Shown: positions 1 to 6,482, counted from the first letter of the stretch. The stretch is 9,802 bases of DNA from DAOMOD01 sp964526035 (GCA_964526035.1 CAZGKE010000131.1:1-9802); one strand, 5' to 3'. A program made the numbers and translations. The notes: generated by a model from the sequence alone, not told the origin.

Positions 1-129
1 CTGCAGCTGTGGCGCCGGCAGGGCGGCGAAACGATCCATGGCGAACGGGGCCACGACCGGTTTGGGGACCTCCTGGGCAAAAAGGAGTGTCGAGCACAGA
101 AGCAACAGAAGCGGGGTGAGACGGTTCAT
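1..129 (-). CDS. N-terminal fragment of an exported protein, cut by the left edge
   Basis: Reading leftward from an ATG whose complement is at 127-129, 43 codons stay open to the window edge. The peptide starts MNRLTPLLLLLCSTLLFAQ, a textbook Sec signal peptide: one Arg in the n-region, a Leu-rich core and an A-Q cleavage zone, followed by EVPKPVVAPFAMDRFAALPAP. The LLLC stretch does not fit a lipobox because there is no small residue before Cys, so signal peptidase I cleavage is more likely than a lipoprotein. No clear Shine-Dalgarno is visible upstream. The mature part is too short to assign to a family. The gene is divergent from the choice-of-anchor B gene, with a gap of about 410 bp. Confidence 0.7.
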   Translation of the reverse strand, partial: MNRLTPLLLLLCSTLLFAQEVPKPVVAPFAMDRFAALPAPQLQ

Positions 130-306
130 GTTGAGAGAATCCGGACGGCAGGGAAGAAGTGCCATCTAACGTGCTGCAAGCCTGCTAGTCAAGGAACGGG
201 CGCACATGGGCGGTGGCCATTGGCCACGGGAACAGAGTCAGACTGGGCGCGACCGGTGCTCGGCAATAAAAACGTTCACGGAGACTTTGTTCCTTGAGCT
301 GAAGGG

Positions 307-330
307 AAGGGGTCTGTCACCGTCCCCCTT
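307..330. repeat. GGGG/CCCC palindrome, REP-like
   Basis: Arms AAGGGG (307-312) and CCCCTT (325-330) enclose a 12-nt centre containing TCTGTCACC. The core resembles the GGGGTCTGTC-type palindromes that often lie near REP-associated tyrosine transposases in gammaproteobacteria (from memory, not searched). A related palindrome lies at 6466-6495. No transposase gene is in the window. Confidence 0.4.
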
Positions 331-439
331 CGCTACCTGTCAACGGATCGGCGGCGTATCCCCCCGGATGATGACGCACAAGTCCGGCTCCAGTTCGCTC
401 TTGCCCGGGTTGCGATTCCTGCGGTAGCAGCGGCGAGAG

Positions 440-545
440 CCGCGATGAGCGTTCCATTCTGACCGCCCATCGCGGCCTTCGCCCCGGCCAACCCGGCTGC
501 CACCGCAAGGTGCGTTTTTCCCGGTTGGCGGGCCAACTCGATGCC
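440..545 (-). pseudogene. Possible decayed IstB-like (IS21 helper ATPase) scrap
   Basis: On the minus strand one frame reads ARQPGKTHLAVAAGLAGAKAA. GKTHLA followed by a small-residue helix is the signature of the Walker A region of IstB/DnaC-type ATPases. In the neighbouring frame the bases just upstream read VGPPTGK, the expected preceding residues, so a one-base change in the AAAAA run would join the two. Neither flank continues as IstB, and the scrap ends at or within the signal-peptide region of the + strand gene. It could be chance; no IstA or terminal repeats are present. Confidence 0.25.
487..537 (+). promoter_or_regulatory. Mutually exclusive leader hairpins before the start at 541
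   Basis: GCCAACCCGG (487-496) pairs 9 of 10 bases with CCCGGTTGGC (520-529). The loop contains CACC-GCAA-GGTG (501-512), a small stem with a GNRA-type tetraloop followed by TTTTT. Alternatively GTTGGC (524-529) pairs perfectly with GCCAAC (532-537), ending three bases before the ATG. The two folds share 524-529 and cannot coexist. No Shine-Dalgarno precedes 541, so control at this site is possible but unproven. Confidence 0.3.
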
Positions 546-2976
546 GCTTCTGCGCTACTCTGAGCACATTGCTCTTGCGCGCCGGGAATTCCTGATGTTC
601 ACCAGCCTCATCCTTGCCTTCGGCATGAGTGCCGCGGCAGCCGACAAACCGCTGGGCCCTGCGCAGCCCAAGCACGCCGCGCCCTGCGTCGAAGGCGTAG
701 CTGAGGGCTACCCCTGCCTGAACGTTGATCTGTTGGCGCATATCAGCAATGCCCAACTCGGCGGCGGCAGCGGCAACGACATCTGGGGCTGGACCGATCC
801 GGACACTCAGCGCGAATACGCCCTGATGGGTCTGACCAACGGCACCGCCTTCGTCGACATTACCGACCCGGAATTTCCGATACGGCTCGGCCGGCTGCCG
901 ACCCAGACCGGCAATTCGGTCTGGCGCGACATCAAGACCCGCGGCTACTACGCGTTCATCGTGTCCGAGGCGAGCAACCACGGCATGCAGGTGTTCGATC
1001 TGCGCCGGCTGCGCAACGTCGTCAATCCGCCGGCGACTTTCACGGTCGACGCGCACTACGCTGGATTCGGCCGCGCCCACAATATCGTCATCGATGTCGA
1101 CAGTGGCTTTGCGATGGCCGTCGGCTCGCTCCAGGGTAGCCAGACCTGCAATGCCGGCCTGCATCTGATCGACATCAACACCCCGCTTGCGCCCAGCTTC
1201 GCCGGCTGTTTCAGCGCCGACGGCTACACCCACGACGCCCAGTGCATCACCTACGACGGCCCGGACATCGACTACACCGGCCGCGAGATCTGCCTGGCTT
1301 CGAACGAGGATACCTTGACGATCGTCGATGTGACCGACAAGGCCAGCCCGGTGCAGGTCTCGCGCACGGGTTACGCCGGGTCGCGCTACACCCATCAGGG
1401 ATGGCTGACCGATGACCGTCGCTATTTCCTGGTCAATGACGAGCTCGACGAGATCCAGGTGGGTCACAACACGCGCACCTATGTGTTTGACGTCAGCGAT
1501 CTGGACCAGCCCGTGCTGCATTCGACCTACACCGCCGAGGTCGCGTCCAGCGACCACAATCTCTATGTGCACGGCAACTTCGTTTTCGAGGCGAACTACC
1601 GTAGCGGCCTGCGCATCCTCGATCTGGCGGACATCGACAATGGCAATCTGAGCGAGGTGGCGTTCTTCGACACGCAGCCCGCCAGCAATGCTGCCGGCAC
1701 CAATGGTGCGTGGAGCGTGTACCCGTACTTCTTCAGCGGTACGGTCATCGTCAGTGATATCTCGGCCGGCCTGTTCGTGCTTCTCCCGGATCTGTGCGAC
1801 GGCCCGGCACCGCCGATGGAGCTGAGCGCGACCGCCGCGGGTGACAACCAGATCCAGCTCGACTGGGCCGACGGTCCGGCCGGCGTCAGCTACGACGTCT
1901 ACCGCAGCATCGATGGCTGCGGTGGCAACGAACAGCTGATCGCCGAAGGCCTGGGCGCCAGCATGCTGCTCGATACAAGCGTCTCAGGCGCCGTCAGCTA
2001 TGGTTACCGGATTCGCCAGCGCTCTGCCAACGGACGGTGTGTGTCCGACTACTCCAGTTGCGCCGCAGCGCAGACTTCCGGCGAATGCACCGCGCCGCCG
2101 CAGTTCGCTGGTATTGCCGCAGCGCAATCGGCCGGCACCAGCATGTGCCGGATCGACCTGAACTGGGCTGCGGCCACGCCGCGCTGCAGTGGACCGGTCG
2201 ACTATCGGGTCGAGCGCAGCAACGGGCTGTCCTTCGATACGCCCAGCGCGACCCTGCTGGCCGATGACATCGCTGCCGCAGGCTACGCCGATCACTCGGC
2301 CAACTTTGGTGAGCAGTACAGCTACAGGGTACGCAGCCGCGATCAGACCAACGGCAGTGTGGACGACAATCAGGTGGTGCTGACGGGCACGGCCAACGGC
2401 CCGCTTGGCGACGGCGAGTTCCGCTCGGGTGCCGAGCTGGGTGACGAGTTGTTCGGTGTCGGCACCGTCCGCCACGTCGGTTGGGAGATCGTCGACGATG
2501 TCGCCTTCGTCGGCCAACGCAGCTATTTCTCGACCTACGGGCCAGACGCCTGCCTTGGCCTGACCAGCCCGGCGCTGAGCCTGACGGCAGGCCAGTCGAG
2601 CGAGTTCAGCTTCGTCACCCGCTATGCGATCGAGACCGGCTTTGATGCGGGACTGGTCCAGATCTCGACCGATGGCGGCGAAAACTGGCAGGTCATCACT
2701 CCGAACGGCGGCTATCCGGGCAGCATGAACCAGAGCAACGACGCTTGCGGCTTCTCCGACGGACAGTTCGCCTTCACCGGAACGGCGCTGGACTGGGCGG
2801 CGTACAACTTCGACCTGTCGGCCTACAGCGGAGATATCCAGCTCCGCTTCCTGTTTTCCACCGACGAGGAAGGCGATGCGGAGGGTTGGTGGATCGACGA
2901 GATCGAGATCAGCCACGTGCAGGTGCCGGGAAGCTGCCTCAACGAGGACGTGTACCGAGACGGATTCGAGAACTGA
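541..2976 (+). CDS. Choice-of-anchor B family exported protein with Fn3-like and jelly-roll domains and a GFE tail
   Basis: 811 aa. Residues 1-34 give a signal peptide: basic LARRE, then FLMFTSLILAFGMSAAAA. An inner ATG at 595 has GGGAA seven bases upstream but would lose the basic n-region, so 541 is preferred. Residues ~60-420 match the choice-of-anchor B (LVIVD-repeat) family: repeated xVxDI/TDP strands such as TAFVDITDPEFP and LTIVDVTDKASPV, plus the typical YTHDAQ and NEDT segments, suggesting a seven-bladed propeller. Two Fn3-like domains follow (~421-515 and ~517-620), each Cys-rich and with YR/YRVRS strands. Residues ~621-797 form a jelly-roll ending GWWIDEIEIS. The last 13 residues, CLNEDVYRDGFEN, look like a C-terminal tag. 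The role is probably cell-surface or secreted binding; the ligand is unknown. It lies alone, with decayed DNA after it. Confidence 0.9.
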   Translation: MPLLRYSEHIALARREFLMFTSLILAFGMSAAAADKPLGPAQPKHAAPCVEGVAEGYPCLNVDLLAHISNAQLGGGSGNDIWGWTDPDTQREYALMGLTNGTAFVDITDPEFPIRLGRLPTQTGNSVWRDIKTRGYYAFIVSEASNHGMQVFDLRRLRNVVNPPATFTVDAHYAGFGRAHNIVIDVDSGFAMAVGSLQGSQTCNAGLHLIDINTPLAPSFAGCFSADGYTHDAQCITYDGPDIDYTGREICLASNEDTLTIVDVTDKASPVQVSRTGYAGSRYTHQGWLTDDRRYFLVNDELDEIQVGHNTRTYVFDVSDLDQPVLHSTYTAEVASSDHNLYVHGNFVFEANYRSGLRILDLADIDNGNLSEVAFFDTQPASNAAGTNGAWSVYPYFFSGTVIVSDISAGLFVLLPDLCDGPAPPMELSATAAGDNQIQLDWADGPAGVSYDVYRSIDGCGGNEQLIAEGLGASMLLDTSVSGAVSYGYRIRQRSANGRCVSDYSSCAAAQTSGECTAPPQFAGIAAAQSAGTSMCRIDLNWAAATPRCSGPVDYRVERSNGLSFDTPSATLLADDIAAAGYADHSANFGEQYSYRVRSRDQTNGSVDDNQVVLTGTANGPLGDGEFRSGAELGDELFGVGTVRHVGWEIVDDVAFVGQRSYFSTYGPDACLGLTSPALSLTAGQSSEFSFVTRYAIETGFDAGLVQISTDGGENWQVITPNGGYPGSMNQSNDACGFSDGQFAFTGTALDWAAYNFDLSAYSGDIQLRFLFSTDEEGDAEGWWIDEIEISHVQVPGSCLNEDVYRDGFEN

Positions 2977-3330
2977 TCGAAACAACTTGGGCAAGTCCGC
3001 GCTGGATGCCACCGGAAAGGAAACACCCGGGAAACGGGGGCACCTTCACTGCTTTGCGGTTTGGGCGCGGACCGTTGGCGCTGGCTCCACCGCGGGCCGC
3101 TGGCGGTGCCGGCAACCCGAGTGTGGATGCTGACCCGTGAAGGGGCAGGGGCCGCAGCGCTGGTCGACGCGGTCGTCGAACTCATCGCCTCGGCCCATGA
3201 GCTTGACGGCACTCGAGGCCGAAGCTCGCCGCCGGAATGGCTGCGCATGGTTCAAAAGCGGTTGGCGGACGAGGCTGATGCCGGCGACTTGTTGGACTGC
3301 CGGTCACTTCGACGAACTCCGGAGTACCCC
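2977..3330. other. Non-coding spacer with a decayed gene scrap
   Basis: No intact gene with a good start is seen. The + frame stays open from 2977 to 3519 and contains the LysR-like scrap described separately. A short ACTTG-GG-CAAGT hairpin (2985-2996) follows the stop of the upstream gene, but it has no T-run and is not a convincing terminator. Confidence 0.5.
3049..3213 (+). pseudogene. Possible C-terminal scrap of a LysR-type regulator
   Basis: The frame reads LLCGLGADRWRWLHRGPLAV followed by PATRVWMLTREG and ALVDAVVELIAS. This order resembles the end of LysR effector domains: LPC-x-LGD, a short linker, a V/L-W-L-x-T-H strand, then a final helix of the RVRAxxDFLxE type. The characteristic His and Arg residues of that strand and helix are mostly lost. 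No helix-turn-helix half, start codon or matching stop is present, so if the match is right this is a relic. It could instead be coincidental coding-like sequence in GC-rich DNA. Confidence 0.3.
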
Positions 3331-3760
3331 ATGCGTCCTTTCCACGTCGCAGCGCTGGCCTGCATGGCGACTGCTCCCGCGCACGTCGCTGCCGGGCCGG
3401 TGCCGACGGCGTCGACAACCAGCCCGTGGTGTGGGCGACGGCATTCAGCGGCATCCACGACGCGGAAACGCGCCATGCGCTGGTCGTTCAGTCCTACCCG
3501 ACAAGCTCGCGAACCATAGCGCCTTCCGGTACACCAACGTCGGCTAAAACATCCTCAGCGTTTGGCTGGACAGCTCGACAGGCAAGCCATGGCAGCCAGG
3601 GAACGTCGACACCCGCGATCCTCAGATACCCGCGACGCGCGCCGAGAATGACCGGCGCCCCTTGGCCCGACGAGCATCAAGGCCGGAAACCTCTCGCCTC
3701 CGCGGCGGTCGCGAACGCAAGAGACGCTGGACAACCTCAACCCGGACTTTCGCGCGCGCC
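3331..3760 (+). pseudogene. Frameshifted pseudogene of a small secreted protein, family not recognised
   Basis: An ATG at 3331 has GGAG six bases upstream (3321-3324) and encodes a clean signal peptide, MRPFHVAALACMATAPAHVAAG. Coding-like sequence then moves through the frames. It reads DGVDNQPVVWATAFSGIHDA from about 3402, switches near 3497 to PDKLANHSAFRYTNVG, meets TAA at 3545, continues NILSVWLDSSTGKPWQPGN, and switches near 3660 to GPTSIKAGNLSPP and ETLDNLNPDF. Each switch is explained by loss of one base in a C/G run, and the stop by a CAA-to-TAA change. As it stands, only a 62-aa peptide ending at 3519 could be made. I do not recognise the parent family. Loss of function is inferred from the pattern; neighbouring genes are intact, which argues against poor sequence quality. 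Confidence 0.5.
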
Positions 3761-3762
3761 CC

Positions 3763-4128
3763 TCAACTCCCCCGCAGACTCGCTGCCGGATTCACCCGAA
3801 GTGCCTGTCGCGCCGGTGCGAGGGTGGCGAGAGTGGCGGCGCCGGCTATCAGCAGGACGACGGCGGCGAGGGTGAGCGGGTCGAAGATGGGGACGTTGAA
3901 CAGCAGACTGTCGAGAATTCGGCCCAGGGCGAGGGCGGTCAGAAGCCCAATTGCCGTGCCCGCGGCGAGCAGGCGTGCGACGGTACTGCCGACCAGCCAG
4001 AGCACCTGCGAGGGCGGCGCGCCGAGCGCCATGCGCAGGCCGTACTCGCGACTGCGTTGCTGCACCGTGTGGGCGAGCACGCCGAACACGCCGATCATCG
4101 CCAGCACCACTACCAAGGCGGAGGGTAA
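3763..4128 (-). pseudogene. C-terminal remnant of an FtsX/MacB-type ABC transporter permease
   Basis: The minus frame encodes about 120 residues that match the end of FtsX-like permeases of the MacB/ADOP kind. A TM segment ALVVVLAMIGVFGVLAHTV is followed by QQRSREYGLRMALGA, the highly conserved cytoplasmic loop. Two further hydrophobic stretches then lead to the closing ARQALRVNPAASLRGS. The natural C-terminus is intact, with a TGA at 3763-3765. Everything upstream is missing: the periplasmic domain, the first TM helices and the start. Homology stops where the 51-bp hairpin begins at 4129. The frame continues to an upstream ATG at 4290, but that stretch is antisense to the end of the beta-helix gene's frame and is not permease-like. 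Such permeases work with an ATPase in efflux or lipoprotein/peptide export; none is encoded here. Confidence 0.8.
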
Positions 4129-4179
4129 GTGGACACCCACCATCCCCCGCGACTTGCGGGGAGCATGGCAGGTGTCCAC
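4129..4179. repeat. 51-bp long-hairpin element, REP/MITE-like
   Basis: Perfect 9-bp ends GTGGACACC (4129-4137) and GGTGTCCAC (4171-4179) enclose further paired segments: CCAT (4140-4143) with ATGG (4165-4168), and CCCCGC (4145-4150) with GCGGGG (4156-4161), around the loop GACTT. That gives 19 paired bases with small bulges, a typical REP-like hairpin. It sits exactly at the end of permease homology and 22 bp from the stop of the beta-helix gene. It may act as a transcript end or marker of rearrangement. No T-run follows on either strand. Confidence 0.7.
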
Positions 4180-4201
4180 ATTTCGCGTATCAGGCGTCGA
4201 T

Positions 4202-5869
4202 CTACTGCTGCTCGAACGCCCCGGAATCACAAGCTCCTGCTCGCGGCAGGTTGCGAATATCGTGGCTGCTGCAATACACGCTGTGACCAAAGTCCACCTG
4301 CGGCCGCGACTGGCCGTCGGCAGTCCAGCCCAGCACCTCCATGACCCCGCCGTAGGTGCCCAGGCTCAGGCCAAACACCGAGGAGTTGGAATGCCGCTTG
4401 TCCAGCCCGCCCTGCAGTGCCTGGCACTGCGAGGCGCCGGGACCGAAATGGTTGCCGCCATGGCTGCCAATCGGTCCGCCGAATTGTGAATAGCATGAGT
4501 CGGTGCCACCCACCACGCTGTTGGCCCAGCTGAAAGGCTGCGACCCGCAGAAGGTATGAAAGGTGCGGGCGAACGTGGCGGTTCCACTGGCGTGTCCGGC
4601 ACTGCTCATGTGGGCCATGAAGGTCTTGCCGCTGGACATCACTGCCGCGCCCCGGCCAGTGACCACGCTGTTGCCGTGGAAAGAGACATTGCGCAGCGCC
4701 ATTTCCTGACACTCGCTGGCGATGGCACCACCACCCTGGTGGGCGCCGTTGCCGTTGAAGGCGGCGCGGTCGATGTCGATGCTGGCGATCGGATAGTCAG
4801 GATTGTAGGGCAAGGACAGCGCACCACCCACACCGTCCTGTGCGAAGTTCTGCTCGAATTCCACATCGCGCAGCACCAGTGCTGCATCCGCATGGATCGC
4901 GCCACCGCTCGCCGCGGCGTTCTGCTTGAACAGCGCGTTCTCCAGCGTGAGTGACTTGCCCCACTGACGTACCGCGCCGCCTACCCCAACAGCAATATTG
5001 TCTTCGAAGACCGCGCGCAGCCCCGTCGCCGGATAGGAAAAGAAGTTGAGCGCCGTATTGCCGTAAACGAACAGGGCACCTGCGTACGGGGCGCTGTTGC
5101 CGACGAAGCGACTACTCTTGCCCTCGTTGCGCCAGGTCGCCGTCATGACCGAGCCATCCGAGTTCGGAAAACCGCGAATAGTCACGGCGCCCCCAGAAAC
5201 CGTGGCCTCGTTGTTCAAGAATTCGGCATCGTTGGCGATGATGGTACTCCAGCCGCCGGCGTGAATGGCCCCACCGACGCTGGCACGGTTGTCGCGAAAC
5301 GTGACGCCATTCATGGTCAGCGTTCCGTACAGATCCAATGCGCCGCCGAAGGCACCCTGGCACTGTTCGAGCACCATGCTGGTCAAGTTCAATGCGTGAG
5401 TGGCATACAGGCAACCTCCATCCGCGCCGCGCCCGTGGGAAACCGTTACTCTTTTCATTTCACCGATCTGACCCGAGCTCAATTCGAATCGAGCCACGGA
5501 GTTGCTGTGGTTCAGCCCACTGGCCCAGCGAATGCGGGTAAGGGCGCTGGACGCGCCTTCGATGAGCACAGCGTCGGTGATCAGCAACGCTCCGGTGCGC
5601 CCATCGGTGCCGGCGTGGGTCTGGCTGAGCGTATAGGTGTGCCTGCCGAGCACGATCCGGTCCATTCCCGGATTCTGGTTGGCCGCAAGCACCGCCTGTC
5701 GCAGCGAGCACCCACCTGGCGGAAACACCGTGCAGTACGTCGATCCCACAATGGGAGGATCGTCCGTGCGGGTGACCACGTAGTCACGCGCCATCGCGTT
5801 GAACGGGCTCAGGCCGCACAGACCCAGGGCGAGACTCGCACACAAAAGGGAATTGCTTGAACGTCGCAT
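4202..5869 (-). CDS. Exported beta-helix protein with CSLREA-like start, Pmp-like repeats and choice-of-anchor Q-like end
   Basis: 555 aa from the ATG at 5869. That start is chosen because AGAGG lies six bases upstream and MRRSSNSLLCASLALGLCG to AMA (residues 1-27) is a signal peptide. An ATG five codons earlier (5884) has no ribosome site, and the frame open to 6637 has no signal peptide. Residues 30-75 match the CSLREA motif region (VVTRTDDPP, then CSLRQAVLAAN at 54-64, then MDRIVLG). Residues ~100-480 are a right-handed parallel beta-helix with repeated FxxN and GGA[IV] motifs (FRDN/GGAI, FLNN/GGAV, FKQN/GGAI, FEQN/GGAL, FNGN/GGAI) as in chlamydial polymorphic membrane proteins. It ends CDSGAFEQQ, the DxGAFE close of choice-of-anchor Q proteins. 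There is no autotransporter barrel, so after Sec export it is periplasmic or released by another route. A surface or adhesive role is inferred from the fold. Confidence 0.85.
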   Translation of the reverse strand: MRRSSNSLLCASLALGLCGLSPFNAMARDYVVTRTDDPPIVGSTYCTVFPPGGCSLRQAVLAANQNPGMDRIVLGRHTYTLSQTHAGTDGRTGALLITDAVLIEGASSALTRIRWASGLNHSNSVARFELSSGQIGEMKRVTVSHGRGADGGCLYATHALNLTSMVLEQCQGAFGGALDLYGTLTMNGVTFRDNRASVGGAIHAGGWSTIIANDAEFLNNEATVSGGAVTIRGFPNSDGSVMTATWRNEGKSSRFVGNSAPYAGALFVYGNTALNFFSYPATGLRAVFEDNIAVGVGGAVRQWGKSLTLENALFKQNAAASGGAIHADAALVLRDVEFEQNFAQDGVGGALSLPYNPDYPIASIDIDRAAFNGNGAHQGGGAIASECQEMALRNVSFHGNSVVTGRGAAVMSSGKTFMAHMSSAGHASGTATFARTFHTFCGSQPFSWANSVVGGTDSCYSQFGGPIGSHGGNHFGPGASQCQALQGGLDKRHSNSSVFGLSLGTYGGVMEVLGWTADGQSRPQVDFGHSVYCSSHDIRNLPRAGACDSGAFEQQ

Positions 5870-5871
5870 GG

Positions 5872-5931
5872 CTGACCTCTGCATTGTGGTGGTGCCTTGA
5901 GATAACGCAAGGTCGACGCGGCAGAGGTCAG
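5872..5931 (-). promoter_or_regulatory. Leader hairpin sequestering the ribosome-binding site of the beta-helix gene
   Basis: In the mRNA (minus strand) CTGACCTCTGC pairs perfectly over 11 bases with GCAGAGGTCAG, leaving a 38-nt loop. Inside the loop CCTTG and CAAGG form a second 5-bp stem around 8 nt. The 3' arm contains the AGAGG that serves the ATG at 5869, and also overlaps the alternative upstream ATG at 5884. The folded state should block translation; an RNA thermometer, a protein-controlled leader or a ligand switch are all possible. It matches no riboswitch family that I recognise. Confidence 0.55.
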
Positions 5932-5984
5932 GCTTCAGAGGATTGGGGTCCAGGGCGGGGCAAAGGCTCTTCCAGGGGGGGCAT

Positions 5985-5999
5985 CTCCAGGACCTGGAG
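5985..5999. promoter_or_regulatory. 15-bp perfect palindrome, candidate operator
   Basis: CTCCAGG-A-CCTGGAG is a perfect 7-1-7 inverted repeat about 115 bp upstream of the beta-helix start. A one-base centre suits a dimeric DNA-binding protein better than an RNA hairpin. An 8-bp direct repeat GAGTGCGC (6026-6033 and 6038-6045) lies just beyond it. No regulator gene of matching type is in the window. Confidence 0.3.
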
Positions 6000-6218
6000 G
6001 CTCGTATGACATCCCCTCGGCAGCAGAGTGCGCACGGGAGTGCGCGAGTCCAGGCGTGGATCGAGGATGCGCTGTGCCACTTCAGACTATGAATCCAGAA
6101 GAATCCGAGCAAAGTGCAAGTGATCAAGCTCGACAACAGGATCAGCGCGGGCACCACCGGAACGCCGGCTCTGACCCGGATACCTGCTTTCCTGCGTTGA
6201 AATTGCGACGAGGTCAGG

Positions 6219-6482
6219 ATGGCCGCCATCATCGTCCACCGTCCGGAGGACGTCCCGAATTCGATCCACACAGGCCGCTCACTCATGTATCCAGGACTTG
6301 CACACCGATCCCTGCCATTGTTTGCCGTGGAAGCCGAGGAAAAAGCTGCGGCCCGGGAGCTGCTTGCATCGGTCAGGCGACTTCCGCCCTCGGGAGCTGT
6401 ACGTCCGGTAGATGGCGGCGAAGAAATGGTGAAAACGCGTTCAGATGGGCAGTCATCCAAGTTGCGCGAACAGGGGCACTGA
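6219..6482 (+). CDS. Possible small protein of 87 aa, not recognised
   Basis: The ATG at 6219 has GAGG five bases upstream (6210-6213). The product is soluble and charged, with a probable helix AVEAEEKAAARELLASVRRL in the middle and a polar tail ending KLREQGH. The stop lies inside the GGGG/CCCC palindrome at 6466-6495. It runs opposite to both neighbours and resembles no family I know. Support is limited to the ribosome site and sensible composition; it may equally be a relic or a chance frame. Confidence 0.25.
   Translation: MAAIIVHRPEDVPNSIHTGRSLMYPGLAHRSLPLFAVEAEEKAAARELLASVRRLPPSGAVRPVDGGEEMVKTRSDGQSSKLREQGH

Larger units (their letters stand above)
130..540. other. Divergent intergenic region with palindromes and possible mobile-element scraps
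   Basis: This 411-bp gap separates two divergent exported-protein genes. No convincing intact gene is seen in it. It holds the GGGG/CCCC palindrome at 307-330, an IstB-like peptide on the minus strand around 440-536, and nested inverted repeats at 487-537 abutting the next start codon. No strong sigma-70 promoter could be picked out by eye. Confidence 0.6.

Noticed and set aside
340..1572. A 410-codon open frame on the minus strand
   Set aside because: It is antisense to the choice-of-anchor B gene. The product is low-complexity Val/Arg/Asp-rich with no domain, the usual mirror of a GC-rich gene.
2985..2996. ACTTG-GG-CAAGT hairpin after the choice-of-anchor B gene
   Set aside because: A two-base loop, 5-bp stem and no T-run; not credible as an intrinsic terminator.
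1984..3012. A 342-codon open frame on the minus strand
   Set aside because: It lies wholly antisense to the Fn3 and jelly-roll part of the + gene and shows no motif or ribosome site.
6400..6445. GTACGTCCGGT stretch recalling domain V of a group II intron
   Set aside because: No 34-nt domain V hairpin with a GAAA loop, no domain VI bulge and no reverse transcriptase gene.
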